Numbered from the stretch's first letter, positions 35,962 to 45,578 are shown. The stretch is DNA of 64,000 nucleotides from Lutibacter sp. Hel_I_33_5 (GCF_007827455.1 NZ_VISM01000001.1:2271501-2335500); one strand, 5' to 3'. Numbers and translations: made by a program. The notes: generated from the sequence alone by a model not told the origin.

Positions 35962-36918
35962 TTGACAGATTCTATTAGCTCTTTTTTTGATCAGGATTTT
36001 AAATCCAAAAACCAACAGGTATTTCTTCCAATTTTAGAAGAAAAAAAAGTTGAATTTTTTATAAAAAGAGAAGACGAAATTCATCCTTTTGTTTCTGGTA
36101 ATAAGTTTAGAAAACTTAAATACAATTTAAAAGAAGCAAAAAAACTTAAAAAAAACACCCTTCTTACTTTTGGAGGCGCATATTCTAATCATATTGTTGC
36201 AACAGCAGTTGCCGGAAAATTATCGGGGTTTAAAACCATTGGGATAATTAGAGGAGAAGAATTAGATATTAATCTAAGCAATACATTAGCAACTAATTCA
36301 ACGCTAAATGAGGCACATAAAAACGGGATGAAATTCTTGTTTGTTCCTAGAGAAGAATACCGCAGAAAAAACACATTTGGTTATATAGAAAAATTAAAAA
36401 ATAGATTTGGTGATTTTTACCTAATTCCAGAAGGCGGAACAAATTGTTTAGCCGTAGATGGTTGCGAAGAAATTTTAGAAAAAGAAGATAAAAACTTCGA
36501 TTATGTTTGTAGTGCAGTTGGAACTGGTGGAACAATTTCAGGAATCATTAATTCATCAAAAAAGAAACAAAAAATTCTAGGTTTTCCTGCATTAAAAGGA
36601 GGTTTTTTAAGAGATGATATTAATCAATTTGTAAGAGTAAGTGATAATTGGAAACTGATAAAAGACTATCATTTTGAAGGATACGCAAAATATAATGATG
36701 AGTTGATACGTTTTATCAATGAATTTAAACAAGAAACCAGTATTCCGTTAGATCCAATTTATACAGGTAAAATGCTTTTCGGAATATTAGATTTAATTAA
36801 GAAAGATCATTTTCCAGAGAATAGTAAAATACTTGTAATTCATACTGGAGGTTTGCAAGGAATTACTGGATTTAATGAAAAGTTGAAAAGTAAAAATGAA
36901 ACATTAATACATATTTAA
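35962..36918 (+). CDS. PLP-dependent deaminase, D-cysteine desulfhydrase/ACC deaminase family
   Basis: A 318-aa fold-type II PLP enzyme. SGNKFRKLKYNL contains the Schiff-base Lys (near residue 48). FGGAYSNHIVATA is the substrate/phosphate region, and GTGGTISGI the PLP phosphate loop (near 190). Both D-cysteine desulfhydrase and ACC deaminase share this layout; the exact substrate is not resolved. The start is TTG (35962), reading MTDSISSFFDQDF; there is no upstream ATG in frame close by. The next gene overlaps its stop by 1 nt. Confidence 0.85.
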   Translation: MTDSISSFFDQDFKSKNQQVFLPILEEKKVEFFIKREDEIHPFVSGNKFRKLKYNLKEAKKLKKNTLLTFGGAYSNHIVATAVAGKLSGFKTIGIIRGEELDINLSNTLATNSTLNEAHKNGMKFLFVPREEYRRKNTFGYIEKLKNRFGDFYLIPEGGTNCLAVDGCEEILEKEDKNFDYVCSAVGTGGTISGIINSSKKKQKILGFPALKGGFLRDDINQFVRVSDNWKLIKDYHFEGYAKYNDELIRFINEFKQETSIPLDPIYTGKMLFGILDLIKKDHFPENSKILVIHTGGLQGITGFNEKLKSKNETLIHI

Positions 36919-37745
36919 TGAGATTAAAATTAGTGTTTTTTTATGTTTTGTTATCATTTATATTAGTTGGTTGCGGAGCTTCTAAAAAAATAACTAAACC
37001 TAAAAAAACTGTTGTTTCTGTAGAACCAAAACCAGTAAAATTACCTTCAGTAAAGCAGCAGAAGCATATTAAAAAGCTTACCAATAAAAACCCTAGACTT
37101 AATAAAAACACACTAAATTATATTAAAAAGTATGCATCGTTAGCTGTACATGAAATGCATCTATATAAAATTCCAGCAAGTATTACTTTGGCGCAAGGAG
37201 TTTTAGAATCAGGTAGTGGAAGAGGGCAGTTAGCCTCAAAGTCTAACAATCATTTTGGGATAAAATGTCATACTACTTGGCAAGGTGCAAGAGTGTATTA
37301 TGATGATGATGCAAAAGGCGAATGTTTTAGGAAGTACCAGTATGTAGCTACTTCTTATAGAGATCATTCTAAGTTTTTAAGTGCTAGAAAACGTTATGCT
37401 TTTTTATTCAATTTCAGTAGAAAAGATTATAAATCTTGGGCTAGAGGATTAAAAAAAGCGGGATATGCAACCGATAAAAAATATCCTAAAAAACTAATAA
37501 AAATTATTAAGGATTATAAGTTATACGAATTTGATAAAATTTCTAAAAGAGATTTTAAGAAATTTACAAAGGAGTCTCCAACATCTGAAGAAAAAAAATC
37601 AAATAAAAAATACTACACCATTAAAAAAGGTGATACACTTTATTCTTTAGCTAGAAAGTTTAATTTAACAGTTGCAAAATTAAAATCAATGAATGGTTTA
37701 AGAAATAATAGCTTAAGTATTGGTCAGGAATTAAAAGTTAAATAA
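36918..37745 (+). CDS. Glucosaminidase lipoprotein with LysM domain
   Basis: A 275-aa protein with a lipobox ILVGC (Cys19). The glucosaminidase (FlgJ/AtlA-like) domain covers about 75-205 with ITLAQGVLESGSGRGQLASKSNNHFGIKCH (catalytic Glu in LESGSG). A C-terminal LysM spans about 230-275 (YYTIKKGDTLYSLARKFNLT...GQELKVK). It likely hydrolyses peptidoglycan glycan strands during growth or division, anchored to a membrane. It is coupled to the upstream PLP enzyme by a 1-nt overlap, though the functions seem unrelated. Confidence 0.92.
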   Translation: MRLKLVFFYVLLSFILVGCGASKKITKPKKTVVSVEPKPVKLPSVKQQKHIKKLTNKNPRLNKNTLNYIKKYASLAVHEMHLYKIPASITLAQGVLESGSGRGQLASKSNNHFGIKCHTTWQGARVYYDDDAKGECFRKYQYVATSYRDHSKFLSARKRYAFLFNFSRKDYKSWARGLKKAGYATDKKYPKKLIKIIKDYKLYEFDKISKRDFKKFTKESPTSEEKKSNKKYYTIKKGDTLYSLARKFNLTVAKLKSMNGLRNNSLSIGQELKVK

Positions 37746-37780
37746 AAAAGTTCGAAAAACAGAAGTTTTCCGAACTTTAA
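37746..37780 (+). terminator. Terminator after the glucosaminidase gene
   Basis: Stem AAAGTTCG-AAAAC / GTTTTCCGAACTTT with a one-base bulge, directly after the stop. A second hairpin TTGGTAAC...GTTACCAA (37782-37808) overlaps the stop of the convergent VWA gene but has no T-run. Confidence 0.75.
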
Positions 37781-37801
37781 TTTGGTAACCTACGCTTACT
37801 G

Positions 37802-38920
37802 TTACCAAGAATAATTTTTCAGCTTAGCTTGTCTTTTTATCGCCTTAATCATTAAGTTATCAATGTTTTTTACATCTTTATTTTTCTGATTCTCGGCAAT
37901 GTATTTTCTTCTTTTTTTATTTAATTCTTGTATTTTTTGTTGAATTTCTTTTCGCTTTTTAGCTTGTTCTTTCACATAGGCTTTTATTTCTTTTGAACTT
38001 TTATTTTTTAGGTGTTTTGGTAATTGCTCTTTTTTAATGTTTGTATAATCAATTTCCTTTTCTTCCTCAGCATCCACTAAATCCCAACTGGAGTTTTTAT
38101 ACAATCGAGAACTTTTAGATACCGCTCTTTTTACAGCAACAACTTCATCTAAAGCTTCTGCATTATTATCTTGTGCAAATTGATTTGCAAATTTTGAATG
38201 CCCTTTACTACCATAATAAATATATGTTTTGTTTAATTTTTTGTTGCAGATTATAATTTCATCATCAAATGGTGTAACAATATGTACTATTCTTTTGTTA
38301 TGGTTAATAGTCATATAATCTCCTCCTCCAGAATTTGCACCGTCTTGCCATTTTCCAGCAACTCCATTTTGAAATCGGCCACAAAAAATAGTGTTGATTA
38401 TGATATCTTTTTCTTTTGCATCAGAAATAGCTTCTTTATAATTAATTTTTCCCTGGGTAAAAGGTTCATTACCTGCAATAAAAATTAATCGTAAATCTTT
38501 TTTGTTTCTTCCCCATTCTAATTCTTTTAATGAGGTTTTAATTACTTGTCCGCAAAACTCACTTCCACCATTTGTGGTTAAAGAAAAAAGTTTTTCAGAG
38601 ATTTCATCCAAATCACTGCTAAAGTGTAAAACTCTTCTTATAAATCCATTTCTAGCTGCTAATTTATCATTCCCGTATTCATATAAAGCAATTTCTAAAT
38701 TAGGTTTGTTAATTCCGTATTTAGCATAGGATAATTCGTTTACAATTTCCCATAATTTTGTTTTTGCTTGATTGATTAACCCATCCATACTATTACTAGT
38801 ATCTAATAATAGTGCCACTTTAATAGTTTGTTTTTTTGTGTTTTCTTTTTCTGTTTTGTTTGTTGCAAAGCTCAAACTTGATAGTAAGAGTAAACAGATT
38901 GTTGCTGCTTTTAATTTCAT
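37802..38920 (-). CDS. Secreted von Willebrand factor A domain protein
   Basis: A 372-aa protein with a signal peptide (1-19). The VWA domain (about 30-215) has an intact MIDAS start DTSNSMD (DxSxS), then a Thr region and a later Asp (FIAGNEPF in place of the usual D-G). The C-terminal third is a Lys/Glu-rich helical tail (about 285-365), likely coiled coil. The periplasmic role is unknown. The neighbouring SIMPL gene lies upstream on the same strand. Confidence 0.8.
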   Translation of the reverse strand: MKLKAATICLLLLSSLSFATNKTEKENTKKQTIKVALLLDTSNSMDGLINQAKTKLWEIVNELSYAKYGINKPNLEIALYEYGNDKLAARNGFIRRVLHFSSDLDEISEKLFSLTTNGGSEFCGQVIKTSLKELEWGRNKKDLRLIFIAGNEPFTQGKINYKEAISDAKEKDIIINTIFCGRFQNGVAGKWQDGANSGGGDYMTINHNKRIVHIVTPFDDEIIICNKKLNKTYIYYGSKGHSKFANQFAQDNNAEALDEVVAVKRAVSKSSRLYKNSSWDLVDAEEEKEIDYTNIKKEQLPKHLKNKSSKEIKAYVKEQAKKRKEIQQKIQELNKKRRKYIAENQKNKDVKNIDNLMIKAIKRQAKLKNYSW

Positions 38921-38974
38921 AATAAATTGTTTTTAATGATTTCTTTAATTAAAAGAATGGTAAGTTTTAGGTGA

Positions 38975-39679
38975 TTATTTAATTGAAAATTTTGCATAAA
39001 TTGAAGACGTGATTTTTATTTTTTGAAACTGAATAGTTTCATTTTTAATCCCTCTTATTTTTGACATTGCATAATTATTATTCATGTTATTTGCCATTAC
39101 ATAATTTTGATGATTATTATTATTATTATTATTTAATTCATTAATTTTAATAGGCTTTCCTGTTTTCTGACCTATTGAAGTAAGTAAATAATCTGCTTTT
39201 TCTTTTGCAGCCTTAATGGCAGCAATTCTATTTTCTTTTTTTATAGTCTCTATGTTAGAATGTGTAGCTTTAGTAATATTTACTTCAGAAATTTTTAGTT
39301 TGTCAAACTGATTAAATAATTTTTTTAATTTGTCTACATCATTTACTTTTAAAGTGTAATTTGCTGTAGAAAGTACTTCTTCTTTCCACCATCCTGTTTT
39401 TGCTAAAAAAGCATTTACATCAGAAATTGAGAGGTTACTTTCTGGGATTTTAATTTTTTTTAACTCGTTTTTTAATTGATTCTCTAAAATATCAATTGTT
39501 TGCTTTTTGCCTCTAACAATTCTTTCTCTAATAAGAATATCAATATAGATCTCATCAGGTATTATTTCTTTTTCAGATTTTCCAACAACTTCAATAAAAG
39601 GGTTTTCAATAATTGAGTTAGATTGACTAAAAATTACACTTGTAAAAAGTAATAGGATGATTAATTTATAATATTTCAT
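38975..39679 (-). CDS. SIMPL domain (DUF541) periplasmic protein
   Basis: A 234-aa protein from the ATG at 39679, with signal MKYYKLIILLLFTSVIFSQ. The SIMPL pattern is present: IEVVGKSEKEIIPDEIYIDI at the start and AAIKAAKEKADYLLTSIGQKTGKPIKI in the middle. A run of Asn (INELNNNNNNNHQNYV) interrupts the domain. Function unknown; some family members affect oxidative stress. It is divergent from the kinase operon, with three 21-bp repeats in between. Confidence 0.85.
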   Translation of the reverse strand: MKYYKLIILLLFTSVIFSQSNSIIENPFIEVVGKSEKEIIPDEIYIDILIRERIVRGKKQTIDILENQLKNELKKIKIPESNLSISDVNAFLAKTGWWKEEVLSTANYTLKVNDVDKLKKLFNQFDKLKISEVNITKATHSNIETIKKENRIAAIKAAKEKADYLLTSIGQKTGKPIKINELNNNNNNNHQNYVMANNMNNNYAMSKIRGIKNETIQFQKIKITSSIYAKFSIK

Positions 39680-39741
39680 TTTGTTATATTTTATTGTTTT
39701 ATAATGTAAATCTATGAGCAACTTTTTTCTAAAAAAAACTA

Positions 39742-39837
39742 GAATGAGTAAACGAACCTTTTGAGTGAGTGAACAAGAAATAGGAATGAGTGAATAATGA
39801 TTTATAGCCTTTTATTTAGCAAGAACTCTAAGTTTTG
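39742..39837 (+). promoter_or_regulatory. Three 21-bp-spaced direct repeats and promoter upstream of the LytTR operon
   Basis: GAATGAGTAAACGAA (39742), GAGTGAGTGAACAAG (39763) and GAATGAGTGAATAAT (39784) begin exactly 21 bp apart, two helical turns; consensus GARTGAGTRAAYRA. LytTR regulators bind short direct repeats at about this period (AgrA: 9-bp repeats, 12-bp gap). A -7-like box TAAGTTTTG follows at 39829-39837, about 30 bp past the last repeat, and the kinase ATG is at 39876. The site may also serve the divergent SIMPL gene. Confidence 0.6.
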
Positions 39838-39875
39838 CATTTTTTTGGTTGCCTTTTTGTGTGTATGTTTACATT

Positions 39876-42065
39876 ATGCTTAAGAAATCACATATAGTAT
39901 TAATCTTTTTATTTTGTGGAATACAGGCGTTATTTTCTCAAGAAAATATTAGTTCTAAAAGAGGAATTGAGTTTTCTTTAAAAGTTGCTGTAGTTGATAA
40001 AAACACTAATGAAGCTATTAAAAACGCTGAGGTTTATGTAAATGGAGTTTCTTATAGATTTTCTATTATCAAGGATAAATATATAGTAAAAGCAAGGGTA
40101 GATGACGAACTAAGTGTTACACATCCAGATTTTGAAACTGTTTATTACACAATTAATTCTAATGAGGAAATTAAGATATTAGTAGAAGGTTTTGCTGATC
40201 AAAAAAGATCTAAATATGGTTCTAAAAAAGCTGTATTAAAAAGTAATGCACATTATCAAAATTTAGATTCAGCAAAATATTTTAAAAAGAAAGATATTGA
40301 TAAGAGTATTTCTTTTATAGAAAAAAACCTAAAAACAAAGCAATCTAGAAAACGTAACGCAGCAACATATAAAACACTTGCCGATATTTATTTGTACTGG
40401 AATCAATATGATTTAGCGAGTAATAATTATAAATTATCACTTCAAATAAATGATAATGCTAGTACAAAAATAGATTTAGCAAATGCTCTGTTTTTGCAAA
40501 AAAAATATGCTGAAAGCGAAAAAATAAACCAATCAATAATTGATGAAAAATTAAGTAATTTCGAAAAAATTAAAGCTTTCGAAGGCTTAGGTGATGTGCA
40601 ATTTGCTTTAAAAAAATATAATGGTGCAAAAATTAATTATAACGAGGCGCTAAAAATTGCAAAAAAAAACTTGGTAACTCCAAAAATCACCGATATCAAT
40701 TCTAAAATTGCAGAAGTTTATGCTGCAGAAGGTAATATTCTTAAAGCCAATTTACAGTTTCAAAATTCATTAGATTTAGCAGCTAAAGAAAACGTAAAAA
40801 GATCTTTAATTGAAGAAGAAAAAGTTGCAGACTTTTTAAATGAATCTAATTTATATGATGATGAAATTAAATTAAGAAAAGAAAGTTTAAAGAAAGCAAC
40901 GGCAGAAAATATTGAGAAGAAAGATAAAGGTGTAGAAGTAATTACCTCACAAAAAATTAACTATAAAATTGGTAATGCCTATGCGCAAAAAGAGGATTAT
41001 GATGAAGCAATTCCGTTTTTAGAGAAAAGTATTAAAGACGCAAATGACAATAAAGATATTATTATTCAAAAAGATGCTACTCGAAAATTATCAGAAGTTT
41101 ATGCTTCTGTAGGTGATTACAATAAAGCCTTAAAAAGTTATCAAGATTATGTAGAGTTGGTAGATAAATCATATATAAAAAAAGAGCAAGAAATTAATCA
41201 AGCAAAACATTTTTCTAAGAAAATTGCAGATAACCAGAATCGAATTTCTAGTTTAGAAAAAGATAAGGAATTAGCGCAAAGTAAAATTAGTTTAGCAATA
41301 ATAGATCAAAAATTATCCGAAGAAAGTAATAAAAGACAACGTCAAATAATTTATTTTTTAATTGCTGGAATTCTACTTTTAACACTGCTAGCATATTTTA
41401 TGTTCAGGAATAATAAACAACAAAAAATCGCGAATAATTTATTGGCACTAAAATCTATGCGTTCACAAATGAATCCGCATTTTATTTTTAATGCATTAAA
41501 TTCTGTTAATAGTTTTATTGCAGTAAATGATGAACGAAATGCGAATAGATATTTGTCTGAATTTTCTGTATTAATGCGTTCTGTTTTAGAAAATTCTGAT
41601 GAAGATTTTATTCCGCTTTCAAAAGAAATTGAATTGTTAGAATTGTATGTAAAATTAGAGCATAATCGTTTTAAGGATAAGTTTGAATATTCAATTTCTG
41701 TTAATGAAGATATTGATTTAGATCAGTTTTCTATTCCTCCAATGTTATTACAGCCTTATATAGAAAATGCTATTTGGCATGGGTTGCGATATAAAGAAGA
41801 AAAAGGAAACCTAGAGATTTCAATCAATCAACAAGATGAAGAATTACTTTCTATTGAGGTAATTGATAACGGAATTGGAAGAAAAAAATCTCAAGAATTA
41901 AAAACTAAAAATCAGTTAAAACAGAAATCTAAAGGAATGAGTACAATTAAGAATAGAATTAATATTCTAAATGATATGTATAAAGATAGGGTGACGGTTA
42001 CTATTTCTGATGTTTTTGATAATGGAGAAGGAACAAAAGTAGCATTGTTATTAAAGAAAAAGTAA
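39876..42065 (+). CDS. TPR sensor histidine kinase (LytS/YpdA type)
   Basis: A 729-aa kinase from the ATG at 39876; a TTG nine codons earlier is less likely. A signal peptide is followed by a carboxypeptidase-like beta domain (about 25-90) and TPR repeats (about 120-430). Then come a coiled coil, one TM helix (about 491-510) and a His_kinase domain with SQMNPHFIFNALNSV, phospho-acceptor His535, and an ATPase domain ending NGIGRKKS and KSKGMSTIKNRI. It probably signals through the LytTR regulator 1 nt downstream. Confidence 0.94.
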   Translation: MLKKSHIVLIFLFCGIQALFSQENISSKRGIEFSLKVAVVDKNTNEAIKNAEVYVNGVSYRFSIIKDKYIVKARVDDELSVTHPDFETVYYTINSNEEIKILVEGFADQKRSKYGSKKAVLKSNAHYQNLDSAKYFKKKDIDKSISFIEKNLKTKQSRKRNAATYKTLADIYLYWNQYDLASNNYKLSLQINDNASTKIDLANALFLQKKYAESEKINQSIIDEKLSNFEKIKAFEGLGDVQFALKKYNGAKINYNEALKIAKKNLVTPKITDINSKIAEVYAAEGNILKANLQFQNSLDLAAKENVKRSLIEEEKVADFLNESNLYDDEIKLRKESLKKATAENIEKKDKGVEVITSQKINYKIGNAYAQKEDYDEAIPFLEKSIKDANDNKDIIIQKDATRKLSEVYASVGDYNKALKSYQDYVELVDKSYIKKEQEINQAKHFSKKIADNQNRISSLEKDKELAQSKISLAIIDQKLSEESNKRQRQIIYFLIAGILLLTLLAYFMFRNNKQQKIANNLLALKSMRSQMNPHFIFNALNSVNSFIAVNDERNANRYLSEFSVLMRSVLENSDEDFIPLSKEIELLELYVKLEHNRFKDKFEYSISVNEDIDLDQFSIPPMLLQPYIENAIWHGLRYKEEKGNLEISINQQDEELLSIEVIDNGIGRKKSQELKTKNQLKQKSKGMSTIKNRINILNDMYKDRVTVTISDVFDNGEGTKVALLLKKK

Positions 42066-42066
42066 A

Positions 42067-42798
42067 ATGAAATTAAAAGCAATCATTGTAGAAGACGAAC
42101 AAATTGGTAGAGAAATTCTACAAAATTATATAGGTAAATATTGTCCAAATGTTCAATTATTAGGAGAGGCAAGTAATATTGAAGAGGCGTATAAATTAAT
42201 TGAAAAATACGAATTAGATTTAGTGTTTTTAGATGTTGAAATGCCGTTTGGAAATGCCTTTGATTTACTTGAAAAAGTTGAAAATAGAACTTTTGAAACT
42301 GTTTTTGTTACTGCATACGATCATTATGCAATAGAAGCATTAAACAACCATGCAAGTTATTATTTGTTAAAACCTATTTCTATTGACGAATTAATTAAAG
42401 CTGTAAATATAGTTACAGAAATAAAAGAAAGAGAGAACGACTTAGAACATAAAATTTTAGCGCCAAAAGTAAATTTTGTAGTTGGTAAAATTACAATTCC
42501 GCAACAAGATGGATTTGAAGTTTTAGATGTAAATGATATTGTTTTTTGTAAAGCAGATGATAATTATACAGAAATTCATTTTGCAAATTCTAAGAAATTA
42601 GTGAGTAAAACATTAAAACATTTTGAAGATGCTTTAAAAGAATATTCATTTGTAAGAATTCACAAATCGTATTTGGTAAATATTAATGCAGTAACTAAAT
42701 ATAAAAAAGGAAAAGGGGGAAGCGTGCTTGTTTCTAACGGAAAAGAAATTTTAGTTTCGTCATCAAAAAAAGCTAATTTATTATCATATTTTAAATAA
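42067..42798 (+). CDS. LytTR-family response regulator
   Basis: A 243-aa protein. The receiver domain (about 1-120) has VEDE near the start, phospho-acceptor Asp56 (VFLDVEMP), Thr at FVTAYD and Lys at YLLKPIS. The LytTR DNA-binding domain (about 140-243) has the usual DIVFCKADDNYTEIHF and FVRIHKSYLVNINAV. It starts 1 nt after the kinase gene. The 21-bp repeats upstream of the operon are a plausible autoregulatory site. Confidence 0.96.
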   Translation: MKLKAIIVEDEQIGREILQNYIGKYCPNVQLLGEASNIEEAYKLIEKYELDLVFLDVEMPFGNAFDLLEKVENRTFETVFVTAYDHYAIEALNNHASYYLLKPISIDELIKAVNIVTEIKERENDLEHKILAPKVNFVVGKITIPQQDGFEVLDVNDIVFCKADDNYTEIHFANSKKLVSKTLKHFEDALKEYSFVRIHKSYLVNINAVTKYKKGKGGSVLVSNGKEILVSSSKKANLLSYFK

Positions 42799-42803
42799 AA
42801 TTT

Positions 42804-43319
42804 ATGCCAATTATTAAACCCGTAAAAGGAAAACATCCACAAATTCCAGAAGATTGTTATGTAGCAGAAAATGCTACAATTGTAGGCGAAGTTTCTTTAG
42901 GAAAAGAATGTTCAGTCTGGTTTAACGCAGTTATTCGAGGTGATGTTCATTTTATTAAAATTGGTAATAAAGTTAATATTCAAGATGGAGCAGTTATTCA
43001 TGCAACGTATCAAAAATCACCAACAACAATTGGTAATAATGTTTCTATTGGGCATAATGCAATTGTACACGGGTGTACTATAAAAGACAATGTTTTGGTA
43101 GGTATGGGAAGTATTATTATGGATGATTGTATTGTGGAATCTAATTCTATTATTGCCGCTGGAGCTGTAGTAACAAAAAACACCTTTGTAGAAAGTGGAA
43201 GTATTTATGCAGGTGTACCAGCTAAAAAAGTAAAAGACATTTCTAAAGAACTAATTTCTGGAGAGATTGACAGGATTGCAAATAACTATGTAAAATATTC
43301 AGGTTGGTTTAAAGATTAG
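42804..43319 (+). CDS. Gamma-class carbonic anhydrase family protein
   Basis: A 171-aa left-handed beta-helix protein of hexapeptide repeats. Three His ligands are in place: VIHATY, IGHNAIVHGC (two). VWFNAVIRGD and IYAGVPAKKV are typical of the YrdA/PaaY branch. It may hydrate CO2 or be an inactive homologue. It lies 5 nt after the response regulator and before a terminator, so it probably shares its transcript. Confidence 0.93.
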   Translation: MPIIKPVKGKHPQIPEDCYVAENATIVGEVSLGKECSVWFNAVIRGDVHFIKIGNKVNIQDGAVIHATYQKSPTTIGNNVSIGHNAIVHGCTIKDNVLVGMGSIIMDDCIVESNSIIAAGAVVTKNTFVESGSIYAGVPAKKVKDISKELISGEIDRIANNYVKYSGWFKD

Positions 43320-43326
43320 AAAATTA

Positions 43327-43364
43327 AAAACCCCAATATCAAATAATTATGATACCGGGGTTTT
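43327..43364. terminator. Terminator after the carbonic anhydrase gene
   Basis: A stem AAAACCCC..TATCA / TGATA..GGGGTTTT with a two-base internal mismatch, between convergent genes. Confidence 0.75.
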
Positions 43365-43383
43365 ACTCAAAACTAACCAAACT

Positions 43384-43848
43384 CTAATTATTATTATCTT
43401 TATTTCGTTTTTCACCTTTTCTTTTCTTCATTTTTTTCCCTTTCATCATTTTGCGCTTTTTCTTTCCAAGTTTCCTCTTCATTTTCTTAAACTTCTTATA
43501 CTGTTCTTCGTTTAAGACTTTTTTCATATTTCTTTTAAAAGCAAGTTCTTTGTCTAAGCGTTCATTTTGAAATTTATATCTCTCATCTTTAGAAAGTTTT
43601 TTACCGCTATCTTTTAAACGTTTTCTTTCTTCTTTTCCTGCTTTTTTATCAGCAATTTGTTCTGCTATATAAGGTTTAACTTTTCTTTGTTGTGCATCTG
43701 TTAAATCTAATGCTAAAGCCATTTTTTTCACAAACAATGTGGTTTGCTGTTCTGTATCTAATGGTTCAAGATTTTTTCTTTTTTGCTGTGCAGTACTACT
43801 AAGTGTAAAAATTAATGCTACTACTAAAATGTGATATATTTTCTTCAT
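43384..43848 (-). CDS. Secreted basic helical protein, Spy/CpxP-like layout
   Basis: A 154-aa protein with a signal peptide (1-20, ending SSTAQ). The body is helical and charged: MALALDLTDAQQRKVKPYI, then KLSKDERYKFQNERLDKELAFKRNMKKVLNEEQYKKFKKMK, the usual layout of small periplasmic LTxxQ-like proteins. The C-terminal 35 residues are almost all Lys, Arg, Met and Asn. Function unknown; such proteins often respond to envelope or metal stress. Confidence 0.7.
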   Translation of the reverse strand: MKKIYHILVVALIFTLSSTAQQKRKNLEPLDTEQQTTLFVKKMALALDLTDAQQRKVKPYIAEQIADKKAGKEERKRLKDSGKKLSKDERYKFQNERLDKELAFKRNMKKVLNEEQYKKFKKMKRKLGKKKRKMMKGKKMKKRKGEKRNKDNNN

Positions 43849-43887
43849 GCTGTTAAATTTCTGTTTTCAAATATTATTTTCAGTTCT

Positions 43888-43920
43888 TTGACACCAAAAG
43901 TTTAAAAAGGTTTAAATTTG
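43888..43920 (+). promoter_or_regulatory. Probable promoter of the mechanosensitive channel gene (TTG-N22-TAAATTTG)
   Basis: TTG at 43888-43890 and TAAATTTG at 43913-43920 are 22 nt apart, both matching the Bacteroidota consensus. The ATG is 36 nt downstream. Confidence 0.6.
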
Positions 43921-43955
43921 AGTTCGTATTTAACTGATTTTTAACATTTGTCTTG

Positions 43956-45578
43956 ATGAAGAAAAAGCTGCTATTAGTACTATTATTCCCTTTATTATTA
44001 AATGCTCAAGAGAGTACTAAAGTAGATTTAAGTAATCCACATGCTACTCTTTATACACACTTGTATTTTTTACAAGATGATTCTTATCAGCCAGAAAATT
44101 CAGCTAAAACTATTTTTGGATTAGAAGAGTCAGTAGCGATTGAAAAAGCAATAAAACTTAAAAAAATTTTAGATGGTAAAGGATTGTATGTCGATTTTAA
44201 TAAGGTTCCAACTAATCGAAACTTTAACGATACAATTGGGTATTCATCATATTATAAATATGTGTTGTTTCCAGAAAGGATGCCGCAAATATTTTTAGAA
44301 AAGAAAGATGAAAGTTGGTATTATTCAACAGAAACTGTTGCAAATGTAGATAAATTGTATAACGATGTTTTTCCTAGTTATGTTTCAGGAATTCAAGAAT
44401 TAATTCCAAATTTCGGACATAAAAAAATTCTAGGATTTGAAATTTGGCAGTTTATTTTATTATTCATTTTTATCATATTAACATTTCTTATTTTTAAAAT
44501 AGTAAAAAGAATTGCTTTTTATATCCTTAAGAAAATTCAGTATAAAATTACACATTCTAAAAATTTAGGGATAGATATCGTACTTAAAAAGTTAGCACAC
44601 CCGTTAAGTTTATTGGTTGGAATGTTTTTTTTAGATAAAATTTTTCCTTCATTACAATTTGGATTAGATGTAAATACCTGGTTTTTCTTAATTATAAATA
44701 TTGCTTCCACTGTTTTTTGGATTTATGTTTTCTTAAAACTAGTTGAAGTAATTATTAAAATTTATGTTGAATTTACTGAGAGAACACATAATCGATTAGA
44801 TGATCAATTAGTTCCGATTTTGCATAATTTTTTAACCTTTATCGTAATCTTTTTAGGAGGATTAAAGCTACTTACGTTATTTGGAGTAAATACAACTACA
44901 TTAATTGCTGGAGTTTCAATAGGTGGTTTGGCATTGGCATTAGCATCTCAAGATACCGTTAAGAATTTGATAGGAACCTTAATGATTTTTCTTGATAAAC
45001 CTTTTCATATTGATGATTGGATAGAGGCTGGAGAAGTTGTTGGAACTGTAGAAGAAGTTGGATTTAGATCCACAAGAGTTAGAGCAGCAGACACGTCAAT
45101 TTACCAAATACCAAATAGTAAATTGGCTGAAATTGTTATTAATAATAAAGGGTTACGACTATATAGAAGGTATAGCACAAAGTTAGGATTGCGATATGAT
45201 ACGCCACCAGAACTCATTGAAGCTTTTGTTGTAGGAGTTAGAAAATTGATTATTGCGCATCCAGAGACAAGATCAGAATCATATAATGTGGAATTTACAG
45301 GTTTTGGAGATTCAGCTTTGTTGATTTTGGTAAATGTATATTTTAAAAGTTTAGTTTGGGGTAAAGAACAATCATCAAAACATAAATTACATATTGCTAT
45401 CGTTAAATTAGCGTCAGAATTAGGAGTAGATTTTGCTTTTCCATCTACTACGGTTACAATAGAGCAGTTTCCCGAAAAGAAATCCATTGCTCTAAAATAT
45501 GATACTGAAAAAGAGCGAATTGATTCGGTGATAGAAAATGTTGTTGCCAATTTTACTAATGAAAATTCTATATCATGA
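43956..45578 (+). CDS. Mechanosensitive ion channel, MscS family
   Basis: A 540-aa protein from the ATG at 43956; the codon before it is TTG. A signal peptide is followed by a periplasmic domain (about 25-155), several TM helices (about 165-190, 215-235, 240-275 and 285-310) and the MscS pore helix with AGVSIGGLALALASQDTVKNLIG. The cytoplasmic beta domain follows (DWIEAGEVVGTVEEVGFRSTRVRAAD). It would release solutes on hypo-osmotic shock. It overlaps the next gene by 4 nt. Confidence 0.94.
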   Translation: MKKKLLLVLLFPLLLNAQESTKVDLSNPHATLYTHLYFLQDDSYQPENSAKTIFGLEESVAIEKAIKLKKILDGKGLYVDFNKVPTNRNFNDTIGYSSYYKYVLFPERMPQIFLEKKDESWYYSTETVANVDKLYNDVFPSYVSGIQELIPNFGHKKILGFEIWQFILLFIFIILTFLIFKIVKRIAFYILKKIQYKITHSKNLGIDIVLKKLAHPLSLLVGMFFLDKIFPSLQFGLDVNTWFFLIINIASTVFWIYVFLKLVEVIIKIYVEFTERTHNRLDDQLVPILHNFLTFIVIFLGGLKLLTLFGVNTTTLIAGVSIGGLALALASQDTVKNLIGTLMIFLDKPFHIDDWIEAGEVVGTVEEVGFRSTRVRAADTSIYQIPNSKLAEIVINNKGLRLYRRYSTKLGLRYDTPPELIEAFVVGVRKLIIAHPETRSESYNVEFTGFGDSALLILVNVYFKSLVWGKEQSSKHKLHIAIVKLASELGVDFAFPSTTVTIEQFPEKKSIALKYDTEKERIDSVIENVVANFTNENSIS

